A DNA stretch of 64,000 bases from Delphinus delphis (GCF_949987515.2 NW_027192650.1:3720001-3784000); one strand, 5' to 3'; positions 37,927-52,081 are shown, counted from the first letter of the stretch. The notes: generated by a model from the letters alone, not told the origin. Program-made: numbers and translations.

Positions 37927-39504
37927 GATAGGATTGGAGAGGTTGGGTGAGCAAATGAAGACCCTTTGAAGTCATATTGCATGGTACCCATTACACGGGT
38001 CTCAACTCTCCAGGTTTAAGGTATTCTTCCTTCAGCTAAAACATGCATGTGGAACCCAAGTATGATCAACCATGTGAACGGGAGACGTGTTCAAATATGT
38101 CTCAGTTTTCCTCCCCTGGTACTCGGGTGCAACATTCCAGACGCTTTACTAACACTCTCCTGACTTGGAGAGTCAGTCCCTTTAACCTCCTGTTTGGTCC
38201 AGTTTGCAATTTCTGCAGAAGATGAACAGGAATAGCGAGAACCAATGAGAGACTAGCTGGAGGTGTCTGGACGGGCAAATTTAACTCTCATTTCCCACCA
38301 GGAAGAGGAAATAACCAAAGGCTCAGCGTGCCGTACCGGAACCAGATTAGGGCCTGAACCCATCCTGCGGTGTTGCGGCCAGGTCACAAGAAAGCGAGTT
38401 GAAGAAAGGAGCTCAGGGGCACTGTAATTCACAAACCTGCAGAGTTATAAATGACAGCTATCGTCCAAAAATAGACTGAAGTAAGGCTGCCAAGAGGACT
38501 TGAAAGCGGGGCAGAATTGCAGGAAACCGATTTCAGGAGGTAGACTGGAATTGCATTGAAAGCATAGGAAAAGAGGCAGAACGTCCACAATGATGCACTT
38601 GGCCAAAAAGGGCGTATGCGTTTTGTCCTGAATATATTCAGGAAAAAACGCATACGCCCTTTTTGGCCAACCAAGCAAGCTTGCAAAGGAAATCTGCACT
38701 ACAATGAAGTCTCACTTCCCCCCGGTCAAAAGGGCCATCTGAAAAAAGTGTAAAATCCAGAAAGGCAGGACAGGCCATGGAGAACTGGGAGCCTTGTTAT
38801 GCTGATGGGCGGGATGTAAATTGCCAACAGACACTTGGGAGTAGTGTATGGTGTTTCCTCAAACATCTAAAAAACAAAGCAACAGAGCCTAGGGCACTTC
38901 CACTTATGGTCCTATAGCTTAGGGAAATTAAAATCAAAAAGACACAGCCACTCCAAAGTTTGGAACGGCTCTGTTTACAAGAACCTCGTTTCCAGTACAA
39001 GTTCAACATCGCAGAAAGTGAAAAATGGATAAAGAATTTGTGGTATTCACTTACAAATCAATATCACTCAGGAATGAAATCTATGTCATCAGGCCCTTAG
39101 CAGCACAATGAGTGGATTCAGGTATGATGATTCTAACTGAAATAAGTCACACAGAAAAAGAAACATCATAAGATATCAGTAATACACGGAATGTAAACTT
39201 GGCTACACAGGAACTGAATTACAGAACAGAACAGGGTCTCAAATTTAGAAAACCAACTTATGCTTGCTTAAGGGGAAAGGTGAGTTGGGGTGCTGCATAA
39301 AACCAGAGATTGAAATGAGCACAGATAAAGTTCCTTAAGTCAAATATGGAATAGACAAGAGCTACTCCTTGCTCAACGAAATGGACTCAACACCCCATAT
39401 TAAACGCCTAAGAATGTACCTGACTAGTAAGTATCTTAAAACCTATGGATTGCTATGTCTCCAAAGAGAATCAAGCGTGTGTACAGGGGCATAAACGCAG
39501 CAGT
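37927..39504 (+). repeat. Satellite monomer 25 (1578 bp)
   Basis: Head A, agtcagtccc. Palindrome 38599-38670 has one mismatch (gttttgtcctg). Second half is a twin of monomer 18. Tail alpha. Confidence 0.95.
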
Positions 39505-41084
39505 GATAGGATTAGAGAGGTTCGGTGAGCAAATGAAGACCCTTTGAAGTCATATTGCATGGTACCCATTACACGGGTCTCAACTCTCCAGGTTTAAGGT
39601 ATTCTTCCTTCAGCTAAAACATGCATGTGGAACCCAGAGTATGATCAACCATGTGAACGGGAGACGTGTTCAAATATGTCTCAGTTCTCCTCCCCTGGTA
39701 CTCGGGTGCAACATTCCAGATGCTTTACTAACACTCTCCCCACTTGGAGAGTCAGTCCCTTTAACCTCCTGTTTGGCCCAGTTTGCAATTTCTGCGGAAG
39801 ATGAACAGGAATAGCGAGAACCAATGAGAGGCTAGCTGGAGGTGTCTGGACGGGCAAATTTAACTCTCATTTCCCACCAGGAAGAGGAATTAACCAAAGG
39901 CTCAGCATGCCGGGCCGGAACCAGATTAGGGCCTGAAGCCATCCTGCGGTGTTGCGGCCAGCTCAAAAGAAAGCGAGTTGAAGAAAGGAGCTCAGGGGCA
40001 CTGTAATTCACAAACTTGCAGAGTTATAAATGACAGCTATCGTCCAAAAATATACTGAAGTAAGGCTGCCAAGAGGACTTGAAAGCGGGGCAGAATTGCA
40101 GGAAACCGATTTCAGGAGGTAGACTGGAATTGCATTGAAAGCATAGGAAAAGAGGCAGAACGTCCACAATGATGCACTTGGCCAAAAAGGGCATATGCGT
40201 TTTTTCCTGAATATATTCAGGAAAAAACGCATACGCCCTTTTTGGCCAACCAAGCAAGCTTGCAAAGGAAATCTGCACTACAATGAAGTCTCACTTCCCC
40301 CCGGTCAAAAGGGCCATCTGAAAAAAGTGTAAAATCCAGAAAGGCAGGACAGGCCATGGAGAACTGGGAGCCTTGTTATGCTGATGGGTGGGATGTAAAT
40401 TGCCAACAACCACTCCGGAGAAGTGTATGGTGTTTCCTGAAACATTTAAAAAACAAAGCAACAGAACCTAGGGCACTTCCACTTATGGTCCTATAGCTTA
40501 GGGAAATTAAAATCAAAAAGACACAGCCACCCTAAAGTTTTGAATGGCTCTGTTTACAAGAACCTCGTTTACAGTACAAGTTCAACATCGCAGAAAGTGA
40601 AAAATGGATAAAGAAGTTGTGGTATTTACTTACAAAGCAATATCACTCAGCAATGAAATCTGTGTCATCAGGCCCTTAGCAGCACAATGAGTGGATTCAT
40701 GTATGATGATTCTAACTGAAATAAGTCACACAGAAAAAGAAACATCATAAGATATCAGTAATACACGGAATGTAAACTTGGCTACACAGGAACTGAATTA
40801 CAGAACAGAACAGGGTCTCAAATTTAGAAAACCAACTTATGCTTGCTTAAGGGTAAAGGTGAGTTGGGGTGCTGCATAAAACCAGAGATTGAAATGAGCA
40901 CAGATAAAGTTCCTTAAGTCAAATATGGAATAGACAAGAGCTACTCCTTGCTCAACGAAATGGACTCAACACCGCATATTAAACGCCTAAGAATGTACCT
41001 GACTAGTAAGTATCTTAAAACCTATGGATTGCTATGTCTCCGAAAGAGAATCAAGCATGTGTACAGGGGCATAAACGCAGCAGT
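39505..41084 (+). repeat. Satellite monomer 26 (1580 bp)
   Basis: Head A, agtcagtccc. Palindrome 40178-40249 has one CpG-transition mismatch (gggcatatg). Second half is a twin of monomer 20. Tail alpha. Confidence 0.95.
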
Positions 41085-42663
41085 GATAGGATTGGAGAGG
41101 TTCGGTGAGCAAATGAAGACCCTTTGAAGTCATATTGCATGGTACCCATTACACGGGTCTCAACTCTCCAGGTTTAAGGTATTCTTCCTTCAGCTAAAAT
41201 ATGCATGTGGAACCCAAGTATGATCAACCATGTGAACGGGAGACGTGTTCAAATATGTCTCAGTTTTCCTCCCCTGGTACTCGGGTGCAACATTCCAGAC
41301 GCTTTACTAACACTCTCCCCACTTGGAGAGTCAGTGCCTTTAACCTCCTGTTTGGCCCAGTTTGCAATTTCTGCGGAAGATGAACAGGAATAGCGAGAAC
41401 CAATGAGAGGCTAGCTGGAGGTGTCTGGACGGGCAAATTTAACTCTCATTTCCCACCAGGAAGAGGAATTAACCAAAGGCTCAGCGTGCCGTTCCGGAAC
41501 CAGATTAGGGCCTGAAGCCATCCTGCGGTGTTGCGGCCAGGTCACAAGAAAGCGAGTTGAAGAAAGGAGCTCAGGGACACTGTAATTCACAAACCTGCAG
41601 AGTTATAAATGACAGCTATCGTCCAAAAATTGACTGAAGTAAGGCTGCCAAGAGGACTTGAAAGCGGGGCAGAATTGCAGGAAACCGATTTCAGGAGGTA
41701 GACTGGAATTGCACTGAAAGCATAGGAAAAGAGGCAGAACGTCCACAATGATGCACTTGGCCAAAAAGGGCGTATGCGTTTTTTCCTGAATATATTCAGG
41801 AAAAAACGCATACGCCCTTTTTGGCCAACCAAGCAAGCTTGCAAAGGAAATCTGCACTACAATGAAGTCTCACTTCCCCCCGGTCAAAAGGGCCATCTGA
41901 AAAAAGTGTAAAATCCAGAAAGGCAGGACAGGCCATGGAGAACTGGGAGCCTTGTTATGCTGATGGGTGGGATGTAAATTGCCAACCATCACTCGGGAGA
42001 AGTGTATGGTGTTTCCTGAAACATCTAAAAAACAAAGCAACAGAACCTAGGGCACTTCCACTTATGGTCCTATAGCTTAGGGAAATTAAAATCAAAAAGA
42101 CACAGCCACCCCAAAGTTTGGAACGGCTCTGTTTACAAGAACCTCATTTACAGTACAAGTTCAACATCGCAGAAAGTGAAAAATGGATAAAGAAGTTGTG
42201 GTATTTACTTACAAAGCAATATCACTCAACAATGAAATCTATGTCATCAGGCCCTTAGCAGCACAATGAGTGGATTCAGGTATGATGATTCTAACTGAAA
42301 TAAGTCACACAGAAAAAGAAACATCATAAGATATCAGTAATACACGGAATGGAAACTTGGCTACACAGGAACTGAATTACAGAACACAACAGGGTCTCAA
42401 ATTTAGAAAACCAACTTATTCTTGCTTAATGGTAAAGGTGAGTTGGGGTGCTGCATAAAACCAGAGATTGAAATGAGCACAGATAAACTTCCTTAAGCCA
42501 AATATGGAATAGACAAGAGCTACTCCTTGCTCAACGAAATGGACTCAACACCCCATATTAAACGCCTAAGAATGTACCTGAATAGTAAGTATCTTAAAAC
42601 CTATGGATTGCTATGTCTCCGAAAGAGAATCAAGCATGTGTACAGGGGCATAAACGCAGCAGT
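41085..42663 (+). repeat. Satellite monomer 27 (1579 bp)
   Basis: Head A, agtcagtgcc. Palindrome 41757-41828 is perfect. Tail alpha, with aacacaacaggg and ttcttgcttaatgg shared with monomer 21. Confidence 0.95.
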
Positions 42664-44244
42664 GATAGGATTGGAGAGGTTCGGTGAGCAAATGAAGACC
42701 CTTTGAAGTCATATTGCATGGTACCCATTCCACGGTTTTCAACTACCCAGGTTTAAGGTATTCTTCCTTCAGCTAAAACATGCATGTGGAACCTAGAGTA
42801 TGATCAACCATGTGAACGGGAGACGTGTTCAAATATGTCTCAGTTTTTCTCCCCTGGTACTCGGGTGCAACATTCCAGACGCTTTACTAACACTCTCCCC
42901 ACATGGAAAGTCAGTCCCTTTAACCTCCTGTTTGGCCCAGTTTGCAATTTCTGCAGAAGATGAACAGGAATAGCGAGAACCAATGAGAGGCTAGCTGGAG
43001 GTGTCTGGACGGGCAAATTTAACTCTCATTTCCCACCAGGAAGAGGAATTAACCAAAGGCTCAGCATGCCGGGCCGGAACCAGATTAGGGCCTGAAGCCA
43101 TCCTGCGGTGTTGCGGCCAGGTCACAAGAAAGCGAGTTGAAGAAAGGAGCTCAGGGGCACTGTAATTCACAAACCTGCAGAGTTATAAATGAGAGCTATC
43201 GTCCAAAAATAGACGGAAGTAAGGCTGCCAAGAGGACTTGAAAGCGGGGCAGAATTGCAGGAAACCGATTTCAGGAGGTAGACTGGAATTGCATTGAAAG
43301 CATAGGAAAAGAGGCAGAACGTCCACAATGATGCACTTGGCCAAAAAGGGCGTATGCGTTTTTTCCTGAATATATTCAGGAAAAAACGCATACGCCCTTT
43401 TTGGCCAACCAAGCAAGCTTGCAAAGGAAATCTGCACTACAATGAAGTCTCACTTCCCCCCCGGTCAAAAGGGCCATCTGAAAAAAGTGTAAAATCCAGA
43501 AAGGCAGGACAGGCCATGGAGAACTGGGAGCCTTGTTATGCTGATGGGCGGGATGTAAATTGCCAACAGACACTCGGGAGAAGTGTATGGTGTTTCCTGA
43601 AACATCTAAAAAACAAAGCAACAGAGCCTAGGGCACTGCCACTTATGGTCCTATAGCTTAGGGAAATTAAAATCAAAAAGACACAGCCACCCCAAAGTTT
43701 GGGACGCCTCTGTTTACAAGAACCTCGTTTACAGTACAAGTTCAACATCGCAGAAAGTGAAAAATGGATAAAGAAGTTGTGGTATTTACTTACAAAGCAA
43801 TATCACACAGCAATGAAATCTATGTCATCAGGCCCTTAGCATCACAATGAGTGGATTCAGGTATGATGATTCTAACTGAAATAAGTCACACAGAAAAAGA
43901 AACATCATAAGATATCAGTAATACACGGAATGTAAACTTGGCTACACAGGAACTGAATTACAGAACAGAACAGGGTCTCAAATTTAGAAAACCAACTTAT
44001 GCTTGCTTAAGGGGAAAGGTGAGTTGGGGTGCTGCATAAAACCAGAGATTGAAATGAGCACAGATAAAGTTCCTTAAGCCAAATATGGAATAGACAAAAG
44101 CTACTCCTTGCTCAACGAAATGGACTCAACACCACATATTAAACGCCTAAGAATGTACCTGACTAGTAAGTATCGTAAAACCTATGGATTGCTATATCTC
44201 CAAAAGAGAATCAAGCATGTGTACAGGGGCATAAACGCAGCAGT
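42664..44244 (+). repeat. Satellite monomer 28 (1581 bp)
   Basis: Head F, agtcagtccc. Palindrome 43337-43408 is perfect. Twin of monomer 22 at an offset of 9,470 bp. A 7-C tract near 43455 adds 1 bp. Tail alpha. Confidence 0.95.
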
Positions 44245-45765
44245 GATAGGATTGGAGAGGTTCGGTGAGCAAATGAAGACCCTTTGAAGTCATATTGCAT
44301 GGTACCCATTACACGGGTCTCAACTCTCCAGGTTTAAGGTATTCTTCCTTCAGCTAAAACATGCATGTGGAACCCAAGTATGATCAACCATGTGAACGGG
44401 AGCCGTGTTCAAATATGTCTCAGTTTTCCTCCCCTGGTACTCGGGTGCAACATTCCAGACGCTTTACTAACACTCTCCCCACTTGGAGAGTCAGCGCCTT
44501 TAACCTCCTGTTTGGCCCAGTTTGCAATTTCTGCGGAAGATGAACAGGAATAGCGAGAACCAATGAGAGGCTAGCTGGAGGTGTCTGGACGGGCAAATTT
44601 AACTCTCATTTCCCACCAGGAAGAGGAAATAACCAAAGGCTCAGCGTGCCGTACGGGAACCAGATTAGGGCCTGAAGCCATCCTGCGGTGTTGCGGCCAG
44701 CTCAAAAGAAAGCGAGTTGAAGAAAGGAGCTCAGGGGCACTGTAATTCACAAACCTGCAGAGTTATAAATGACAGCTATCGTCCAAAAATAGACTGGAGG
44801 TAGACTGGAATTGCATTGAAAGCATAGGAAAAGAGGCAGAACTTCCACAATGATGCACTTGGCCAAAAAGGACGTATGAGTTTTTTCCTGAATATATTCA
44901 GGAAAAAACGCATACGCCCTTTTTGGCCAACCAAGCAAGCTTGCAAAGGAAATCTGCACTACAATGAAGTCTCACTTCCCCCCAGTCAAAAGGGCCATCT
45001 GAAAAAAGTGTAAAATCCAGAAAGGCAGGACAGGCCATGGAGAACTGGGAGCCTTGTTATGCTGATGGGCGGGATGTAAATTGCCAACAACCACTCGGGA
45101 GAAGTGTATGGTGTTTCCTGAAACATCTAAAAAACAAAGCAATAGAACCTAGGGCACTTCCACTTATGGTCCTATAGCTTAGGGAAATTAAAATCAAAAA
45201 GACACAGCCACCCCAAAGTTTGGAACGGCTCTGTTTACAAGAACCTCATTTACAGTACAAGTTCAACATCGCAGAAAGTGAAAAATGGATAAAGAAGTTG
45301 TGGTATTTACTTACAAAACAATATCACTCAGCAATGAAATCTGTGTCATCAGGCCCTTAGCAGCACAATGAGTGGATTCAGGTATGATGATTCTAACTGA
45401 AGTAAGTCACACAGAAAAAGAAACATCATAAGATATCAGTAATACACGGAATGTAAACTTGGCTACACAGGAACTGAATTACAGAACAGAACAGGGTCTC
45501 AAATTTAGAAAACCAACTTATGCTTGCTTAAGGGGAAAGGTGAGTTGGGGTGCTGCATAAAACCAGAGATTGAAATGAGCACAGATAAAGTTCCTTAAGC
45601 CAAATATGGAATAGACAAAAGGTACTCCTTGCTCAACGAAATGGACTTAACACCGCATATTAAACGCCTAAGAATGTACCTGACTAGTAAGTATCGTAAA
45701 ACCTATGGATTGCTATATCTCCAAAAGAGAATCAAGCATGTGTACAGGGGCATAAACGCAGCAGT
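44245..45765 (+). repeat. Satellite monomer 29 (1521 bp, internal 58-bp deletion)
   Basis: Head A, agtcagcgcc. A 58-bp deletion lies just before the palindrome (junction 44796/44797). Palindrome 44859-44930 has two left-arm mismatches (ggacgtatgag). Tail alpha. Confidence 0.95.
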
Positions 45766-47344
45766 GATAGGATTGGAGAGGTTCGGTGAGCAAATGAAGA
45801 CCCTTTGAAGTCATATTGCATGGTACCCATTCCACGGGTCTCAACTCTCCAGGTTTAAGGTATTCTTCCTTCAGCTAAAACATGCATGTGGAACCCAAGT
45901 ATGATCAACCATGTGAACGGGAGACGTGTTCAAATATGTCTCAGTTTTCCTCCCCTGGTACTCGGGTGCAACATTCCAGACGCTTTACTAACACTCTCCC
46001 CACTTGGAGAGTCAGCGCCTTTAACCTCCTGTTTGGCCCAGTTTGCAATTTCTGCGGAAGATGAACAGGAATAGCGAGAACCAATGAGAGGCTAGCTGGA
46101 GGTGTCTGGACGGGCAAATTTAACTCTCATTTCCCACCAGGAAGAGGAAATAACCAAAGGCTCAGCGTGCCGTACCGGAACCAGATTAGGGCCTGAAGCC
46201 ATCCTGCGGTGTTGCGGCCAGCTCACAAGAAAGCGAGTTGAAGAAAGGAGCTCAGGGGCACTGTAATTCACAAACCTGCAGAGTTATAAATGACAGCTAT
46301 CGTCCAAAAATAGACTGAAGTAAGGCTGTCAAGAGGACTTGAAAGCGGGGCAGAATTGCAGGAAACCAATTTCAGGAGGTAGACTGGAATTGCATTGAAA
46401 GCATAGGAAAAGAGGCAGAACGTCCACAATGATGCACTTGGCCAAAAATGACGTATGAGTTTTTTCCTGAATATATTCAGGAAAAAACGCATACGCCCTT
46501 TTTGGCCAACCAAGCAAGCTTGCAAAGGAAATCTGCACTACAATGAAGTCTCACTTCCCCCCAGTCAAAAGGGCCCTCTGAAAAAAGTGTAAAATCCAGA
46601 AAGGCAGGACAGGCCATGGAGAACTGGGAGCCTTGTTATGCTGATGGGCGGGATGTAAATTGCCAACAACCACTCGGGAGAAGTGTATGGTGTTTCCTGA
46701 AACATCTAAAAAACAAAGCAACAGAACCTAGGGCACTTCCACTTATGGTCCTATAGCTTAGGGAAATTAAAATCAAAAAGACACAGCCACCCCAAAGTTT
46801 GGAACGGCTCTGTTTACAAGAACCTCGTTTACAGTACAAGTTCAACATTGCAGAAAGTGAAAAATGGATAAAGAAGTTGTGGTATTTACTTACAAAGCAA
46901 TATCACTCAGCAATGAAATCTGTGTCATCAGGCCCTTAGCAGCACAATGAGTGGATTCAGGTATGATGATTCTAACTGAAGTAAGTCACACAGAAAAAGA
47001 AACATCATAAGATATCAGTAATACACGGAATGTAAACTTGGCTACACAGGAACTGAATTACAGAACAGAACAGGGTCTCAAATTTAGAAAACCAACTTAT
47101 GCTTGCTTAAGGGTAAAGGTGAGTTGGGGTGCTGCATAAAACCAGAGATTGAAATGAACACAGATAAAGTTCCTTAAGTCAAATATGGAATAGACAAGAA
47201 CTACTCCTTGCTCAACGAAATGGACTCAACACCGCATATTAAACGCCTAAGAATGTACCTGACTAGTAAGTATCGTAAAACCTATGGATTGCTATGTCTC
47301 CGAAAGAGAATCAAGCATGTGTACAGGGGCATAAACGCAGCAGT
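45766..47344 (+). repeat. Satellite monomer 30 (1579 bp)
   Basis: Mixed head (ccacgggtctcaac), agtcagcgcc. Palindrome 46438-46509 is the most degraded, with three left-arm mismatches (aaatgacgtatgag), two of them shared with monomer 29. Tail alpha. Confidence 0.95.
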
Positions 47345-48924
47345 GATAGGATTGGAGAGGTTTGGTGAGCAAATGAAGACCCTTTGAAGTCATATTGCAT
47401 GGTTCCCATTACACGGGTCTTAACTCTCCAGGTTTAAGGTATTCTTCCTTCAGCTAAAACATGTATGTGGAACCCAAGTATGATCAACCATGTGAACGGG
47501 AGACGTGTTCAAATATGTCTCAGTTTTCCTCCCCTGGTACTCGGGTGCAACATTCCAGACGCTTTACTAACACTCTCCCCACTTGGAGAGTCAGCGCCTT
47601 TAACCTCCTGTTTGGCCCAGTTTGCAATTTCTGCGGAAGATGAACAGGAATAGCGAGAACCAATGAGAGACTAGCTGGAGGTGTCTGGACGGGCAAATTT
47701 AACTCTCATTTCCCACCAGGAAGAGGAAATAACCAAAGGCTCAGCGTGCCGTGCTGGAACCAGATGAGGGCCTGAAGCCATCCTGCGGTGTTGCGGCCAG
47801 GTCACAAGAAAGCGAGTTGAAGAAAGGAGCTCAGGGGCACTGTAATTCACAAACCTGCAGAGTTATAAATGACAGCTATCGTCCAAAAATAGACTGAAGT
47901 AAGGCTGCCAAGAGGACTTGAAAGCGGGGCAGAATTGCAGGAAACCGATTTCAGGAGGTAGACTGGAATTGCATTGAAAGCATAGGAAAAGAGGCAGAAC
48001 GTCCACAATGATGCACTTGGCCAAAAAGGGCGTATGCGTTTTTTCCTGAATATATTCAGGAAAAAACGCATACGCCCTTTTTGGCCAACCAAGCAAGCTT
48101 GCAAAGGAAATCTGCACTACAATGAAGTCTCACTTCCCCCCCGGTCAAAAGGGCCATCTGAAAAAAGTGTAAAATCCAGAAAGGCAGGACAGGCCATGGA
48201 GAACTGGGAGCCTTGTTTTGCTGATGGGCGGGATGTAAATTGCCAACAGACACTCGGGAGAAGTGTATGGTGTTTCCTGAAACATCTAAAAAACAAAGCA
48301 ACAGAGCCTAGGGCACTTCCACTTATGGTCCTATAGCTTAGGGAAATTAAAATCAAAAAGACACAGCCACCCCAAAATTTGGGACGCCTCCGTTTACAAG
48401 AACCTCGTTTACCATACAAGTTCAATATCACAGAAAGTGAAAAATGGATAAAGAACTTGTGGTACTTACGTACAATGCAGTATCACTCAGCAATGAAATC
48501 TATGTCATCAGGCCCGTAGCAGCATAATGAGTGGATTCAGGTACGATGATTCTAACTGAAATAAGTCACACAGAAAAAGAAACATCATAAGATATCACTA
48601 ATACACGGAATGTAAACTTGGCTACACAGGAACTGCATTCCAAAACAGAACAGGGTCTCAAATTTAGAAAACCAACTTATGCTTGCTTAAGGGGAAAGGT
48701 GAGTTGGGGTGCTGCATAAAACCAGAGATTGAAATGAGCACAGATAAAGTTCCTTAAGCCAAATATGGAATAGACAAGAGCTACTCCTTGCTCAACGAAA
48801 TGGACTCAGCACCCCATATTAAACGCCTAAGAATGTACCTGACTAGTAAGTATCTTAAAACCTATGGATTGCTATGTCTCCAAAAGAGTATCAAGCGTGT
48901 GTACAGGGGCATAAACGCAGCAGT
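47345..48924 (+). repeat. Satellite monomer 31 (1580 bp)
   Basis: Head A, agtcagcgcc. Palindrome 48017-48088 is perfect. 7-C tract as in monomers 22 and 28. Tail beta, ending agagtatcaagcgtg as in monomer 40. Confidence 0.95.
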
Positions 48925-50501
48925 GATAGGACTGGAGAGGTTCGGTGAGCAAATGAAGACCCTTTGAAGTCATATTGCATGGTACCCATTCCACGGGTTT
49001 CAACTACCCAGGTTTTAGGTATTCTTCCTTCAGCTAAAACATGCATGTGGAACCCAGAGTATGATCAACCATGTGATTGGGAGACGTGTTCAAATATGTC
49101 TCAGTTTTCCTCCCCTGGTACTCGGGTGCAACATTCCAGACGCTTTACTAACACTCTCCCGACTTGGAGAGTCAGTCCCTTTAACCTCCTGTTTGGCCCA
49201 GTTTGCAATTTCTGCGGAAGATGAACAGGAATAGCGAGAACCAATGAGAGACTAGCTGGAGGTGTCTGAACGGGCAAATTTAACTCTCATTTCCCACCAG
49301 GAAGAGGAATTAACCAAAGGCTCAGCATGCCGGGCCGACAACAGATTAGGGCCTGAAGCCATCCTGCAGTGTTGCGGCCAGGTCACAAGAAAGCGAGTTG
49401 AAGAAAGGAGCTCAGGGACACTGTAATTCACAAACCTGCAGAGTTATAAATGACAGCTATCGTCCAAAAATAGACTGAAGTAAGGCTGCCAAGAGGACTT
49501 GAAAGCGGGGCAGAATTGCAGGAAACCGATTTCAGGAGGTAGACTGGAATTGCATTGAAAGCATAGGAAAAGAGGCAGAACGTCCACAATGATGCACTTG
49601 GCCAAAAAGGGCGTATGCGTTTTTTCCTGAATATATTCAGGAAAAAACGCATACGCACTTTTTGGCCAACCAAGCAAGCTTGCAAAGGAAATCTGCACTA
49701 CAATGAAGTCTCACTTCCCCCCGGTCAAAAGGGCCATCTGAAAAAAGTGTAAAATCCAGAAAGGCAACAGGCCATTGAGAACTGGGAGCCTTGTTATGCT
49801 GATGGGCGGGATGTAAACTGGCAACAGACACTCGGGAGAAGTGTATGGTGTTTCCTGAAACATCTAAAAAACAAAGCAACAGAGCCTAGGGCACTTCCAC
49901 TTATGGTCCTATAGCTTAGGGAAATTAAAATCAAAAAGACACAGCCACCCCAAAGTTTGGAACGGCTCTGTTTACAAGAACCTCGTTTACAGTACAAGTT
50001 CAACATCGCAGAAAGTGAAAAATGGATAAAGAACTTGTGGTACTTACGTACAATGCAGTATCACTCAGCAATGAAATCTATGTCATCAGGCCCATAGCAG
50101 CATAATGAGTAGATTCAGGTACGATGATTCTAACTGAAATAAGTCACACAGAAAAAGAAACATCATAAGATATCACTAATACACGGAATGTAAACTTGGC
50201 TACACAGGAACTGATTACAGAACAGAACAGGGTCTCAAATTTAGAAACCCAACTTATGCTTGCTTAAGGGGAAAGGTGAGTTGGGTTGCTGCATAAAACC
50301 AGAGATTGAAATGAGCACAGATAAAGTTCCTTAAGCCAAATATGGAATAGACAAGAGCTACTCCTTGCTCAACTAAATGGACACAACACCGCATATTAAA
50401 CACCTAAGAATGTACCTGACTAGTAAGTATCTTAAAACCTATGGATTGCTATGTCCCCGAAAGAGAATCAAGCATGTGTACAGGGGCATAAACGCAGCAG
50501 T
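48925..50501 (+). repeat. Satellite monomer 32 (1577 bp)
   Basis: Head F with ggttttaggtatt, agtcagtccc. Palindrome 49598-49669 has one right-arm mismatch (acgcacttttt), shared with monomer 38. Has the 2-bp deletion ggcaacaggcc. Tail beta. Confidence 0.95.
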
Positions 50502-52081
50502 GATAGGATTGGAGAGGTTCGGTGAGCAAATGAAGACCCTTTGAAGTCATATTGCATGGTACCCATTCCACGGGTTTCAACTACCCAGGTTTTAGGTATT
50601 CTTCCTTCAGCTAAAACATGCATGTGGAACCCAGAGTATGATCAACCATGTGATCGGGAGACGTGTTCAAATATGTCTCAGTTTTCCTCCCCTGGTACTC
50701 GGGTGCAGCATTCCAGACGCTTTACTAACACTCTCCCGACTTGGAGAGTCAGTCCCTTTAACCTCCTGTTTGGCCCAGTTTGCAATTTCTGCGGAAGATG
50801 AACAGGAATAGCGAGAACCAATGAGAGGCTAGCTGGAGGTGTCTGGACGGGCAAATTTAACTCTCATTTCCCACCAGTAAGAAGAATTAACCAAAGGCTC
50901 AGCGTGCCGTGCCAGAACCAGATTAGGGCCTGAAGCCATCCTGCGGTGTTGCGGCCAGCTCAAAACAAAGCGAGTTAAAGAAAGGAGCTCAGGGGCACTG
51001 TAATTCACAAACCTGCAGAGTTATAAATGACAGCTATCGTCCAAAAATAGACTGAAGTAAGGCTGCCAAGAGGACTTGAAAGCGGGGCAGAATTGCAGGA
51101 AACCGATTTCAGGAGGTAGACTGGAATTGCATTGAAAGCATAGGAAAAGAGGCAGAACGTCCACAATGATGCACTTGGCCAAAAAGGGCGTATGCGTTTT
51201 TTCCTGAATATATTCAGGAAAAAACGCATACGCCCTTTTTGGCCAACCAAGCAAACTTGCAAAGGAAATCTGCACTACAATGAAGTCTCACTTCCCCCCG
51301 GTCAAAAGGGCCATCTGAAAAAAGTGTAAAATCCAGAAAGGCAGGACAGGCCATGGAGAACTGGGAGCCTTGTTATGCTGATGGGCGGGATGTAAATTGC
51401 CAACAGACATTCGGGAGAAGTGTATGGTGTTTCCTGAAACATCTAAAAAACAAAGCAACAGAACCTAGGGCATTTCCACTTATGGTCCTATAGCTTAGGG
51501 AAATTAAAATCAAAAAGACACAGCCACCCCAAAGTTTGGAATGGCTCTGTTTACAAGAACCTCGTTTACAGTACAAGTTCAACATCGCAGAAAGTGAAAA
51601 ATGGATAAAGAAGTTGTGGTATTCACTTACAAAGCAATATCACTCAGCAATGAAATCTATGTCATCAGGCCCTTACCAGCACAATGAGTGGATTCAGGTA
51701 TGATGATTCTAACTGAAATAAGTCACACAGAAAAAGAAACATCATAAGATATCATTAATACACGGAATGGAAACTTGTCTACATAGGAACTGAATTACAG
51801 AACAGAACAGGGTGTCAAATTTAGAAAACCAACTTATGCTTGCTTAAGGGTAAAGGTGAGTTGGGGTGCTGCATAAAACCAGAGATTGAAATGAGCACAG
51901 ATAAAGTTCCTTAAGCCAAATATGGAATAGACAAGAGCTACTCCTTGCTCAATGAAATGGACTCAACACCGCATATTAAACGCCTAAGAATGTACCTGAC
52001 TAGTAAGTATCTTAAAACCTATGGATTGCTATGTCTCCGAAAGAGAATCAAGAATGTGTACAGGGGCATAAACGCAGCAGT
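50502..52081 (+). repeat. Satellite monomer 33 (1580 bp)
   Basis: Head F, agtcagtccc. Palindrome 51175-51246 is perfect. Tail alpha with private aacttgtctacat and ggtgtcaaattt, echoed in monomer 39. Confidence 0.95.

Noticed and set aside
43354..43656. 100-codon + strand open frame containing the L1 ORF2-like motif (also at 48034-48336, shorter at 33884-34129)
   Set aside because: It opens only because of a 1-bp longer C tract in monomers 22, 28 and 31. It starts inside the palindrome and covers only a fragment of ORF2, so it is not a functional protein.
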